This document shows, one piece after another, positions 1-13,500 of a stretch of DNA of 64,000 nt. Under the pieces are notes generated by a model that saw only the letters and a program-made list of their open reading frames with translations, was not told the DNA's origin and did no database searches. Origin of the DNA: Narthecium ossifragum (taxonomy: Eukaryota; Streptophyta; Magnoliopsida; Dioscoreales; Nartheciaceae). The stretch covers positions 33,041,685 to 33,105,684 of the forward strand of contig OY986964.1 of NCBI GenBank assembly GCA_963920575.1, read 5' to 3'. Numbering within the stretch: the stretch's first letter is position 1; each line of letters starts with the position of its first letter. The translations under genes and the position numbers were made by a program.

Positions 1-505
1 CGATGCAAAATAATGTAATCCATAATTTTCAAATGCTTCATGGTCCACTAATAAATAAGTTGCGATGCGTAAAATTTATCCTGCATTTGTACTTATTAGT
101 CAATTAAAAGAAAAAAAAAAGGGGGGAAGGGGCCAGAGCCCCACATGCAACAAACCATCTGCTTATATGCCCATGCGGACTGTTTTGGGGTAAAGAATCC
201 AAAAGGTGATAAAGGTTGCCACGTGGAAGCATTATTGCGTGCGGAAGCATCCTAAAAGGAGATCACGAGCGAGCGAATCGGGTCCACGTTCTGAGTTCGA
301 ATTCGACCGGATTCTTGCTTGCTTCGCGGGCTAAACCCGGCCCCACCCCAGGCCACTTCTCTCATAAGCTTCTTCGAGTGCTACCCCCACTTTATTCGAT
401 TTTTTTTTAATTAAACCCCATTATTTCTAAATTTGTGATTTTTTCCGAGTGGTTTATTTTTGGAGGTGTCGACGTCCACACTGTTCCTTTGTAATCAATG
501 ATAAA

Positions 506-1705
506 ATTATTTTTTTATCATTCTCGGAATGATAAAAATGAAATTCTAGAAATGTCTCGGAATGATAAAAAATCATTTTTATTTTTATCATTCTCGGAAT
601 AATAAAAATGAAATGCTTGGTTCCTCGGAATGATAAAAATGAAATTCTCGGAATGATAAAAATCCATTTTCATCATTCTCGGAATGATAAAAATGGGATG
701 AATGACTTTTATTCTCATTTTTATAAATGATGAAAATGGCATTCTCATTTTTATCAATGATAAAAATGGGATGCATGACTTTTTGATTCCCATTTTAATC
801 ATTGATAAAAATGATAATCCCATTTTTATCAATGATAAAAATGGGATTCTCATTTTTATCAATGATTAAAATGGGATGCATGAGTGTTGTGATTCCCATT
901 TTTATCAATGATTAAAGTCATTTTTGTCAATGATAAAAATGGAATGCATGACTTTTTTGTTCTCATCTTCATCAATGATAATAATGGGATGCATGAGTGC
1001 TGTGATTCCCATTTTTATCAATGATAAAAATGAAATGATCCCATTTTTATCAATGATAAAAATGGGATTCTTATTTTTATCAATGATTAAAATGGGATGC
1101 ATGAGTGTTGTGATTCCCATTTTTATCAATGATTAAAGTCATTTTTGTCAATGATAAAAATGGAATGCATGACTTTTTTGTTCTCATTTTTATCAATGAT
1201 AATAATGGGAAGCATGAGTGCTGTGATTCCCATTTTTATCAATGATAAAAATGAAATGCACGAACTTTTGGTTCCTATTTTTTATCAATGATAAAAATGG
1301 GATGCATGAGTACAGATTCCCATTTTTATCAAAGATAAAAATGATAAAAATTTATTCTCGGAATGATAAAAATGCATTCTCGAAATGATAAAAATGAAAT
1401 TCTTGGAATTTTTCTCATTCTCGGAATGATAAAAATTCATTTTTATCTTTCTCGGAATGATAAAAATGAGAATAATAACCCACATTTTTTCATTTTTATC
1501 CATTTTGTCATTTTTTAATATTATTATTCTCATTTATCATTCTCACTTTCCCATAATTTCATATTTTTCTAACTTTTCCTTTTTTTTGCCGATTTTTCCC
1601 TATTCAATGATAAAAATGGGATGCATGACTTTTTGGTTCTCATTTTTATCAATGATATTAATGTTAAAATGGGAGCATGAGTGCTGTGATTCTCATTTTA
1701 AGTGG
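506..1705. repeat. A/T-rich array of short palindromic units
   Basis: The stretch is built from many variants of a unit reading CATTTTTATCAATGATAAAAATG, which is almost its own reverse complement. These alternate with units containing TTCTCGGAATGATAAAAA. Spacers such as GGGATGCATGA(GT/CT) recur between them. A less repetitive segment sits at about 1460-1605, followed by more units. Because the units are palindromic, both strands show spurious open frames rich in Ile, Lys, Phe and Met. A highly similar segment lies in inverted orientation at 63508-64000. It is most likely a dispersed satellite-like or transposon-subterminal repeat. I could not define terminal repeats or a target-site duplication. 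Confidence 0.85.
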
Positions 1706-2003
1706 GTTTTAGAGGGAGAGGAGAACCCGGAGAAGTGAGACTGTTCGGGGTATACCGTGTCAAATCCAACGATGTAAAAATTTAAGCCCACAAGGAGCTC
1801 TCTGTTCCAACACCGTTGATTGGGCTTTCAAGTTGGGCCGGCCTATTGAATCTATTGGGCCGGACCTAATCCATGCAGGCTAGGCAGCAGGACATAATAA
1901 TAATAACAGCAAATTAGAGGGGCGGCAATTCCCATCACGTTTAAGTAGCCACTCCCAAGCAGCGAAGAATCCGTCCGCCGAGTGTATTCAACAAACTTTT
2001 GTT

Positions 2004-2090
2004 AATTAGATGGGTTTTTTATCAAATAGATTTTTAATAGGGTTTTGGGATGAAAAAGGTCACTAAGTTGGGTATATCACCAATTAACCC
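2004..2090 (+). repeat. 87-bp dispersed repeat, left copy
   Basis: This 87-bp block begins AATTAGATGGG and ends CACCAATTAACCC. It is repeated in reverse complement at 62039-62125 with no mismatch that I could see. Flanking sequence differs on both sides, so the block behaves as a discrete repeat, probably a transposon-end fragment. The left copy is intergenic. The right copy overlaps the stop codon of the HMA-domain gene. Confidence 0.85.
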
Positions 2091-3083
2091 AAAAAAAAAT
2101 ACATTCTTATGAAATAATCAAATACGCTCATATGTCTTGATAGACGGGGGATCTTCAATTATATAAAGTAATATTTCATGAGTCATCCATTACTGTGTCA
2201 TATGTCATATCATAATTAATTTTTAACATAATATACACGTAATGTAAAATCGGTTATTATATAAAAAAAACAGAAAAAGGAAGTGAGGAGAGAGAGAATG
2301 GGGGTGTCTGGTAAGCTGTGCAAGATGACATGGATTCAATTAATATTGATAAAAGTAATTGTTCAAATACAAATAATATTACATTAATAATATTTTCGGA
2401 TATACAGAAAAAATAATAATATTTGGTGAGTTAGTTGGCCCAATCATCCTGCCAACTATCACCTCTATTCTTTTATCAAAAACACCCTATTGTTAGTCTT
2501 TATTGCAAAATAAAGGGCATTCAAGTAATTTTCTCTGCAATGATAGCGGTTTTCTCTAGAGAAAAAGTGGTTTTTCGATTTGCCCAAAACCGGGGCTAAT
2601 CTAGTAATATATTCGAAGAACGAGGGCATTAGGATCAAATTCTAACTCGAGGGCCCTCTATTTAAGGCACTTTAACCGCGGTTACCGAACCTAATCCTAG
2701 CGTTCACATAAAAAAGGAACGGCTCTTGTTAAAAAACAAAAATAATGGTCGAATTAAAAGAGGAGAGAGAGAAGAGAGAGAGAGAGACCCCTTCCTGGGG
2801 CTAGGGTTTGACTACCAGACGCAACCGAGGTGGGCTTGGGTTTTTTAAAAACCGGGGTCAAATTACCCGCTCTGGTATTCCGGTGCTCTAGGCCCCTTCC
2901 GATCTCCGATCCGACCCCGATTCGCCGTCGATCGGCGGCGGCGTAGCCGGAAAATGGGGTCAATGGAGCCCAGGAAGGTTCTTTGAATGGGCTAGGGTCG
3001 GGGGCGTGGTTTTGGGATCTGGAGGTTTTGGGCGTTTTCTCGGCCCAGGGGTTCAAAATCGGGCGTTTTAGGGCTTCATCGGG
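2091..3083 (+). other. Region upstream of BRM, putative promoter and 5' UTR
   Basis: There is no gene here. The distal part is A/T-rich and the last roughly 330 bp is G/C-rich and unrepeated. A GA-rich stretch (about 2758-2789) precedes the G/C-rich part, as in many plant leaders. The open frames are short, not conserved in any way I recognise, and run through what should be the 5' UTR. No TATA box could be assigned with confidence. Confidence 0.4.
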
Positions 3084-6000
3084 ATGCAATCTGGCGGCAG
3101 CGGGCACGGCCGGGGTGCGGGGGCGACTCCGCCGAAGCGGTCGACCCCGCCGTCATCCACTGTGTCGCCGTCGTCGTCCTCGTCGACGCATCTAGGTTTC
3201 GATTCGATTCACCATCAGCAGCAGCAGCAGCATCAGCAACAACAGCAGCAGCAGCATCAGCAACAACAGCAGCAGCAGCAGCATCAGCAACAACAGCAGC
3301 AGCAGCAGGCCGCTTTTAGGCAGGTGAGTGGGATTTCGCGCCATTCCTTTTTGTCGGTTACGCTCGTGGCGATGGGGCCGTTTGGCGGCGGTTGCATGGG
3401 GATCTGAGATAAAGGCGTCGGGGATGGATCAGTGTTTCCAAATATATAGGGGAGGCGGCGGCTGGATGGGAGTGTGCGCTTTTATTGGGTGGGGTTGATG
3501 GGATTCCGATATGCGCGCTGTTGCTTAGATTCTATCGTATCGTGCGTGCGCTATCCGCTGCTGTCATCTCGGGTTTACACCCGCGTATTGGGTTCTCTCA
3601 TCGCATTTTATAAATTCTACTTCTTTTTTGTGGGTCTCCGGCACCGCCACCAACCTCAGGCCGACATGTTCCTTTGCGGTGCGAGTTTAAGATAGACATT
3701 CTTATGGATGTTTTCTTTTTTCTCGTCTTAATCCGTCATTTTCCTTGTGCTTGTGGAGGTTTTGGTTCAAGTGTCTTCTTCTTTTCTTCAATTGATTGGA
3801 TTGTGTTGAGAGTGTGCATCAGATGTTTGTGTTGGGTTAGCGTTTGAGTTCTTCTTCTGTTTTTTCCCCTCTCTCTTTAGTTGGAGTTCTTTTTCAAGTT
3901 TTTTCCTTCTCTATTATTTTGGTCCCAACTCCGGCTTGACTCTCCTCACTCATTGCTCCTCGACGTGTTCCTACTAGTTTTCAGCTTTTCTTTCCTCTTG
4001 TTCTGACTGGAATGCTACTTGATGGTTTTATTTTGATTCCTTGGTCTTGTTGGTTCTAGTTGGCACTTTCTTACTGTTTTAAATTTTTTTTGGCTCGGAG
4101 TTATTCTTTTGCCTGATTTGCTGCCTGTGTCAGTTCTTTGCCGACGCCGTGATATCATATGGTATATTGGCCTGCGTGTAAACCGAATCCTTGTGACTTC
4201 TTCAATCTCTTTTTTTTTTTGTGTTAATTGGTTTTGGTACGTTGATACTGGTTTTTATATTTTGCTTCAGATTCATTCTTTTGGCTGATATATTACCTCT
4301 CTTGTTCTGTTCAATATCGTCCTCCTCTTCTTTTATTCCCCCTTCAAATTTCGTCTTTCTGGGTCTCAATGGCTTCCGTTCATTGCTCTGCGGTTTCCTT
4401 TGCTCTCGAATCCTTCTTCTTGGTTTTGATACTTTGTTGCTGATTTTTATTCATGCTTCAGATGCATCCTTTTGGCTGATATTTCTATTTCTTCAATGCC
4501 CGCTTCTTTTGCTTCAAAGTTTATGTGTTTTTTCCGTACAGTTGTTCTTTTGGGTTTTTATTATCTTTTAATTTCTCTTTTTTGGCTTCAAAATTGCGCG
4601 TTTTCTCGGGTCTCAATTATTGGCTTTATTGCTTTTCTTTCGTCAGCTGGGACTTTATCTGTCTTTTTCTTGCCCTTTTCTGTTGTTCTATGTGCGATAT
4701 TGGTACCATGTGGGGTATATTATGGTATATCGTTTTTTGTCTGAATCTCCGAATCCTTATTTCCTCATGCTTTTCTTCTTTTTGGCATTTGCTTCATGTT
4801 CTTTTCTCGGGACTCACCCCTACTCCTGCATCGCTGGCTGATATGATACCAGTATTGCTTCTTAATCTGCATTCTTCCTCCACTTTTTGGTTCTAAATGG
4901 AGCTCTTTAGCAGTTAAGCTAAAGATTAATAACTTCATGTCTTTTATTTTGTGTTTCTTGTTTGTGGCTCTGGAGAAGTGGGATCATCATCTCCCACTTT
5001 GTTGACAAGAAGCAACCACATTCTCTTTTCCTTCCCTTGTATTCAAGTTTGTTACCACTGACCTGGCACCATCATTTAATGTAGCCAGGCTTAATCAAGA
5101 GGCATCAACGATTGTAAATGGAATTGTGGGACCATCTGTCAGTTTTGTTTTGTCCTTTCTGATTTGTAGTAGTTCCATGTCTGTGGCTTTCTGCGTCTAT
5201 TGGTGATTAGCTTTGTCCTCCGTTTTTCTCTATACAGTTATGCATGCTGTGTGATGTGTTCATTTCTCTTCTTGGTCTTCATGTTTGGTATGGGTTTGGT
5301 TCTGAAAATCTTCTTTTTTGTTTTGGATTTTTTCTGTTCTTTTTAATTTAGCTCTCAAAAGACTTCATGTTGCTTACTGGTGAGGTTCTATCACTATTAA
5401 CTCCTTTCCTTTCATCTTGATCTGATTGAATTCTATGTGATCTTGTTGTTTAGAGGCTGTACTCGAGATTTGGTTTAGGATCCTTTGTCGTCTAGCTTTT
5501 GGCAGGTGGTTTCGTATATATTTCTTTTGTTGCGAGTTGGAACTGGTTTTTTTACAGTAATCTTGGTGCATTTTTCAACATGGTAGTCATTATGTTTCTA
5601 TTTGATAGCTATCAGGAATGATGTATATTGAACATCATTCGTGGAACTTCTCTAGATCATGCGTTTCCTGATATGTTTTTCTGAGATCCTTTTTTGTATC
5701 ATAATGATCAAATACCACCTTTTCTGTTGGTCATTACCCTCAACCAATTGCAAGCTATATGCAATCGTATATTATGTTCTCTTGTAGAGATTATCAGGAC
5801 TGCAGAAAACTTAGGTGGGAGACCTTAGTCCTTTCTCCTGCTGTTTCCTCCATACATGTCATAGGTGCTGTCCAAGGTGTTTTATGTTATGGTTTAACAT
5901 GAGGCAGTATTAGGTCAAGAGAATGTGGATCAGGTGTTGATGGGTTTTGTCTTGAAGTTGTAGTTTTGGAACTTTTGAGATGCTCTTCTGGACTTTGGTC

Positions 6001-9000
6001 AATCACAATCATAAAATTAAATTCTGGACTTTTTGTCTGTCTTTAGCATCATTTACATTACAGTGCTTAATATTCAGGTTAGCCTTATGTAACTATCAAG
6101 TTGAAGCTTGTCCTTCGTAAATATCCAACATGGGTCAATTTCAAGGTTGGAGCAGGATCTTGCTTCTTGAAATTCATGTAAACTTCATGGTACGAAAGAA
6201 TGTAAAAGATTGGTCTGCAAGCTGAAACAAGTTCACGTTTTGTCTGCTTTGAACTGGAAGCCTACAACCAACCAACGATCATGTTCTGTTTCTTTGGATA
6301 GATTCTGCTTGATAGGACAAAAATGATTTCAAGTGTAGGTTCTGTCAGTGAATGTAATGCAACCTTGGGGTAAGGTAGGGTGGTTTTAGCATACACGGGG
6401 TTGAATTTATATAGGTTGATCATTCTAAAATAACTGTTTGCACACTAATAGTGCCTATGTAGGATGGAACAAGTAGTGGTTAATACTCCCTTTTCCTTTT
6501 ATTGCAGTCACTGCAGCAGCAGCAGCAGCGACCGCAACTAAGAAAGCTTGAAGGAGAGGATGCTTTCCTGGCTTATCAAGCTGCGAATGTGCAAGTTTTC
6601 ATGGCTGGGAGCAATTTCCAATCCTCTTCCAGTGCTATGCCTCTTATGCAATCATCTAGGAAGTTTGCAGATGTACCTCGTCAACCTGGTCCTCCTCAGC
6701 TTCGTGATGAGAAACACAATAAAGCTCAAGGAGCAGAACAGCATATACAGAACCCAAATCAACAAGCTTACTTCCAATATGCTCTGCAGGCTGCCCAACA
6801 GAAGTCTCAGGGGAGTATGCTAGTGCAGCAGCAAGGTAAGGTTGGTATGGGTGGTGCCCATGGCAGGGAGCAGGATGTGCCAGCAAATAATTTGAGAATG
6901 CAGGATCTTATGTCTCTGCAGGCAGCAAATCAGGCACAAACACCTGCATTTAAGAGAGCCTCAGAAAGTTTTGGGCACGTCGATAAACAAATTGATCAAA
7001 GTCGTTCTAGTAACGAGCAAAGAAATGATTTGAAGCCTCCCCAGATAGCAGTTGGACAATCCCCTCCTGCAAACATCATAAGATCTGGTCAATCACTTCC
7101 ATCTCAGCCTAACATGCAAAATCTCGCAAACAATCAGTTTGCACTAGCTCAGTTACAGAGTTGGGCTCAGGAGCGTAATATCGACTTGTCTGTCCCTGCG
7201 AATATGAATCTCATTGCTCAAGTTTGGCATTCTGCTAGGTTGGCTGCAATGCAGAAGCAGAATGAAACCAGCACGGGTCCATCGCAACAATCTCTGCCTT
7301 CGTCGAAGCAACAGGTCATGCCCTCACCATCCGGCAGCGAAAACTCTGCCCATGGCAATTCTAGGAGTGATCTCTCTGGTCAAGTTGGGCCTGCAAAGAG
7401 CCCACAAACAATTCCCACTGGACCAATATCAAGTGGCGGACCTACTCCTTTAGTCAATTTGGGTAATCTGCAGATACATCAGCAGTTTGCTCTTCAGAGT
7501 AGGGAGAACCAGAATGAGATAATTCCTCGACCTCCGACTGCAGTGGCCAATGGAGGGCCACTAGGGCATTTTCAGCAGCCATCTGGGAGCGTGGACCAGG
7601 GCATAGAACGCTCCCATTTGAAGGGTACATTTACAGGACCTGAAGCATTGCAAATGCAGTACTTCAGATCGTTGCAGCAGAACCGTCCTGTAGCTCACTC
7701 TTCTGCTCCCTCTGAAAATGTGGGCATCCCAGTGCCGTCCAGTAGTGGATCCGACCAAGTTCTGCAGCAGCACGTTGGCTTCACAAAGCAGCAACTTCAT
7801 GTTCTCAAAGCACAAATATTGGCCTTTCGGCGTCTCAAGGTAGGCAATAATGTCTCTATCTCTGCCGCACTTCTCTGCACACCTTGTCACGCTCCCTCTC
7901 CCTTGTTCTTTATTTGCATTCCCCTCTGAAGAAAACCTAATCCTTCGAATTCTGATATTCATTATTTTGTACCTGTTGAGACTGCTGAAGTGCTACATTG
8001 TTCAACTGGCTACACAGGCTCAATTAAGTCTTATACTCTTTGTGTTTTCCAGCGAGGTGAAAGAACTCTTCCTCAAGAGGTCCTTCAGGCCATTGCACCT
8101 CCTCCTCTTGACTCGCAGCCACATCAGACTTTTCTTTCCCAAGGAATGGTTAATCAGGAATTATCTGCTGCTAAGAATGTTGAAGAGCATACAATGCATG
8201 TGGAAGCCAATGAGAAAGCTGCACAGCTTGGTTCTTCGAGTAAAGGACATGGTATACCGAAAGAGGAGCCCTTAAGTGGAGAAGAGAAGGCCGCTGCAAG
8301 TAGTCAGATGCAAGGAGCTGGAAGCGTGACAAGAGAAGCTCTACGGACAGGATCAGTTGGAAAGTTAGAACAGAACAATTTTACTTCAATTAAGTCAGAG
8401 CAAGAGGTTGAAAGGGGAAGCCAGAAATTGTCGAACAAGTCTGACTATATTGTTGACAAGGGAAAGGCTATTCCAGTGCAAACTCTGATGGACAGTGGGC
8501 AAGCACGAAAACCTACCCCTTCAAGCAGTGTGCCAGTTCAGAAAGATGTTTCTGCGAGAAAGTATCATGGCCCCCTGTTTGATTTTCCATTCTTTACTCG
8601 GAAGCATGACTCCTTGGGGTTGGCAGCCACAAATACTTCCAACAATTTGACTTTAGCTTATGATATGAAAGATCTACTGCTTGAGGAAGGTATTGTTGTG
8701 CTTAACAAGAAAAGAGCAGAAAATCTGAAAAAGATTAATGGTTTGCTGGCAATTAACTTAGATAGGAAACGAATTAGACCTGATCTTGTTTTACGTTTGC
8801 AAATCGAAGAAAGGAAACTTCGTCTTCTAGATTATCAGGCTCGTTTGAGGGCTGAAGTTGATCATCAGCAGCAGGAGATAATGGCAATGCCCGACAGGAT
8901 ATACAGAAAGTTCATAAGAACATGCGAACGACAAAGGGGTGATTTAATGAGACATATCCATCAGTCGCAAAAACTTTCAAGAGACAAGCAAATAAAGTCC

Positions 9001-10464
9001 ATAATCACGTGGCGAAAGAAACTTCTGGAGGCTCATTGGGCCATTCGTGATGCACGTACTACTCGCAATCGAGGAGTTGCTAAATATCATGAACGGATGT
9101 TGAGAGAGTTTTCTAAGAGAAAGGACGATGGCAGAAATAGAAGGATGGAAGCCTTAAAGAACAACGATGTGGACAGATATCGTGAAATGCTGTTGGAGCA
9201 GCAGACAAATATTCCTGGAGATGCATCACAGCGGTATGCTGTTCTCTCTTCCTTTTTGTCCCAGACAGAAGAGTATCTCTACAAACTTGGTGGGAAAATA
9301 ACAGCTGCAAAGAATCATCAGGAGGTTGAAGAGGCAGCTAAAGCTGCTGCAGCTGCTGCTCGATCACAGGTTATTATGGATAGACTAACCTGATAGTTTT
9401 ATATTCTAGTTTTGCTCCATTTCTTTTCCATATTTGCTAGCATTAGGTATTACCGGTATTATTTCCTGTCAACAGGGTTTGTCAGATGAAGAAGTTAGGG
9501 CCGCAGCAGCATGTGCAGGAGAAGAGGTTTTGATCAGAAATAGGTTCTCTGAAATGAATGCGCCAAAAGAGAACGCGTCTGTTAACAAGTAAGTGTGCCC
9601 CATTATTTGTCCCTTTATGGGAGTAAACTAAAGCAATTGAACTAAAGCGACATTTTTCAGCACAGACAGAGGACTCTTTATTTGCCCACGCTTATGATCC
9701 AAAACTTCTTCTAATTTTTTAATTTTTTTATGGCCGCTAGGTATTACAATCTGGCACATGCAGTGAACGAAAGAGTTATGAGACAACCATCAATGCTACG
9801 TGCAGGGACTCTGAGGGACTATCAGCTTGTGGGTTGCAAGTTCTCAGATATATCTATATCCTATAAAAATTTTTCTTTATGTCACCGAAAACATATGGAA
9901 TTCACTTGGTTCTTTTTCCTAGGTTGGGCTTCAATGGATGCTTTCCTTGTATAACAACAAGTTGAATGGGATTTTAGCAGATGAGATGGGCCTTGGCAAA
10001 ACTGTGCAGGTTGGATGCTTTTTCTACATATCTATCTTGCCCATCCCATGTATTTATTTGTATCCTTTAGAGTTATGCATATATGAGCTTTTTTGTAGCA
10101 ATTATTGCAGGCTTTTCATGGTTATTTATGTTACTTTGATTTATATAATTTGATTGGTTTTGCAAATAATTTCTTGGTAAAGCATGGATTGAGCAAGTTG
10201 GCCGGAGCTGCCTTCATTTTGTGGGATATTTTTATAAGATGCATCTACTTGTCATAGTATATTGTCAGATATTCAACTAAAATAGAGGTCATTTGCACTG
10301 ATTATGATGTTTGGTTGCCTTTTGTTCTTTCATTTCTTTCGTTCTCTAACAGGTGATGGCGTTGATTGCTTATTTGATGGAATTTAAGGGGAACTACGGG
10401 CCACATCTCATAATAGTTCCAAATGCTGTCTTAGTAAATTGGAAGGTCAATATTCATCCTTTTC

Positions 10465-10507
<43 letters not shown>

Positions 10508-13500
10508 CCATCCATCCATCCATGCTGAAATCATCTCCGTGTTTGACGTCTCTTTGTTTCACACACACACACACACACATCCATCCATCCATCCATGCTG
10601 AAATCATCTCCGTGTTTGACGTCTCTCTGTTTTTTGGTCACACACACACATCCATGCTGAAATCTCCGTGTTTGACGTCTCTCTGTTTTTTGGTCACACA
10701 CACACACATCAATGCTGAAATCTCCGTGTTTGACGTCTCTGTTTTTTGGTCACACACACACACATATCGATGCTGAAATCTCCGTGTTTGACGTCTCTGT
10801 TTCTTGGTCACACACACACACACATCCATGCTGAAATCTCCGTGTTTGACGTCTCTCTGTTTTTTGGTCACACACACACACACATCCATGCTGAAATCTC
10901 CGTGTTTGATGTCTTGCTGTTTTTTGGTCACACAAACACGCATATCCTTGCTGAAATCTTCGTGTTTGATGTCTCTCTGTTTTTTGGTCAGAGTGAGCTG
11001 CTTAATTGGCTGCCATCCGTATCATGCATCTTTTATGTTGGTGGAAAGGATCAAAGGTCAAAGCTGTTTACTCATGTAAGATGCCTTGCCATGATGAGCC
11101 AATGAACTTCTTTTGGATTTCTTTGGTCACATAGCGATATCCATGAATATACTACTTGTGTATGTTTCTAATGCATAGGTTGGGATCAGACAGTCTTGAT
11201 ATCTTCACTTGGCCTGAATGTCAAATTATGGAATCAGAATCCTAGGGTATTGCTTGAGTTTATTTTGGCCAATCCAATTGGTAGTTCATATTGTCCGCTA
11301 ATTGGTTCGTTATCATCATCACGACCATTGTTCGTCTTACCATTATTAAAGGTTATGGCATGAATATTGGGTTGGCTGTGAGAAAACACTTCCCATGGAA
11401 ACCGTCAACTTCACACAAACCTACTTATTTTAGTCATGGTAATATAGTCAATCTCATCACGTAAAACTGGGTAATTGGCTGTTAGTTAGTAAAGTATTCA
11501 GTCCATGAAAAAATCATGATTTTTAGGGTCGACTATAGTCTATCATAGCACAATTCAAAGATGCAAGAGTTAAGTAGAACTTGACTAGAAGTAATACCCA
11601 ATCTTTGCTTGTTTGTTTCTTATGTAATCGTTTTCTTTAAGTCAATGTCTTTTAAAGACTCTTCTGAATGCACTATTTTTGTTTCAAGAGAATTCTGTGA
11701 AATGCACTTGTCCATTAACTCCAATCCACTTTTACTATTTGCAGGAGGTTTGCGCAGTGAAATTTAATGTGCTTGTTACCACTTATGAGTTTGTAATGTA
11801 TGATCGTTCAAAGCTATCAAAAATTGACTGGAAGTACATTATCATTGATGAAGCCCAGCGGATGAAAGATAGGGATTCAGTTTTGGCACGTGATCTTGAT
11901 AGGTATCGTTGCCAGAGGCGGCTACTTCTAACCGGGACACCTCTACAGGTACGCCCTTCATATTTTAAATGTATGCCAATTGAAGTTTTGGATATTAAAA
12001 AGACTCCTGCATTGCATGTTAGTAGAATCCAGAACTCACAATATTCATTTACATGAAATCTAGATCTGAAAAGGCATACGTAATTGTCACTCTTGAAAGT
12101 GAATTAATTTTTTATTTAACTATTTGATAGCATTCAAACTTTCTTCAATTAATGACTATATAGTGCGCTTGTCTGTTATTAGCTTCATAAGCTGCTCAGG
12201 GAGATACACTTTAAAGTAGTCTGATGTGTAATTATTAGCCGAAAAATCCTTTGTTTCAAAGGCAGTGTCAAATAGTTTTTGCACATGCATTTAGCCTGGA
12301 GTCCTTTTTCTCTAAAAAACAAAACCTTGAGCACTGCCCTATTTCTTCCTTTGTGTCTCATCACCAACTTTCACTATGAACAAGCATATTGAAGACTGAT
12401 TCTACTGAAAATATGGTTGAGATTCCATGTACGTCGTGTCAATTTAGATCTCTTTGAAATGAGAAGGACAAGATCTACTCACGACTTTGAAGCGTCAAGG
12501 CAGATTAACTATAAGTGCATGGAAGCAAGTGTACTAGGATGTCTGTGGGAACATTTCCATTGAGTGTGGAAAGCGAACTGTCTTGGTTCCATGCTTTGTA
12601 CTGGCAAAAGAGGAAGGAGTCAGTTGTTTGTGGGTTGTTGGCACTTATAGGGTTAGATTAGTTCTGTATTCTTCTGCTGACAGGCCAGGGTTCGGAGCCA
12701 AGGCAGTGTGGGAACATTTCCAACGAGTGTGGAAAGCGAACTGTTTTGATTCCATGCTTCGTACTTGCAAAAGAGGAAGGAGTGAGTTATTTGTGGGTTC
12801 GTTGTACTTATAGGGTTAGATTAGTTCTGTATTCTTCTGCTGACAGGCCAGGGTTCGGAGCTAAGGCAGTGTGGGTAGAAACTATTGAGGTGAGTTTGCA
12901 ATCATATCAACTTTAATAATGTGGCTGTATGACAATCCACGAGGAATGTTGTGCTCTTTCTTATTAGCTCTGGATGACATGGATGTTCAGTTTGCATTGA
13001 TGTCTCTATCGTCTTATTTATGACATGTATCCTGTCAAGCATCTAGTCTCTCAGCCTGTAATGACCTTTTTATGGGCAAATTACAAAATATACGGAAAAG
13101 CCTAAAGTGATGATTTTGCAATTATTCTATAAGTAGTCAGTACATGGATAAAATCTGTAAGGAAGTTTAGTCACTTCCAAATTCTCTAGTGCATGGATAA
13201 AATCTTCTCACACAATTGGTTTTCTTACACTCTTACTTCCCAACCAATGTTTTAGACTGAATTTTTTTAGCTACTTCTAGTTTAAATGTTCGTTCTGATG
13301 AGCACGCCCCTGATGTTTTAATATTCAGGTCATAGTTGTTGCTGTGTAATAGTTGTAAATCTTTATTTCTTGATTGCTCTGTGAAAGGTTGTTATCTTCA
13401 CTGTATGATTCCACTATGAGGCTCTGCTGATTGGTGAGGACAAATTTGGTGAATCATAGTGTCTTAGGTTCTGTTATGGACATGACATCTGTCTTTAATT

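Noticed and set aside
506..1705. CRISPR-like array
   Set aside because: Repeats are irregular and palindromic with no unique spacers of constant length, and the context is a plant nuclear genome.
518..1738. Several open frames in both strands of the left array
   Set aside because: They consist of translated palindromic repeat units rich in Ile, Lys, Phe and Met, appear on both strands and have no domain.
4221..4896. Phe/Leu-rich open frames that look like membrane proteins
   Set aside because: They lie in the T-rich first intron of BRM, overlap in three frames and show no conserved motif.
10353..11105. His/Thr-rich and Cys/Val-rich open frames
   Set aside because: They translate the (AC)n minisatellite in BRM intron 7; only 10353-10445 and 10992-11075 are real exon sequence.
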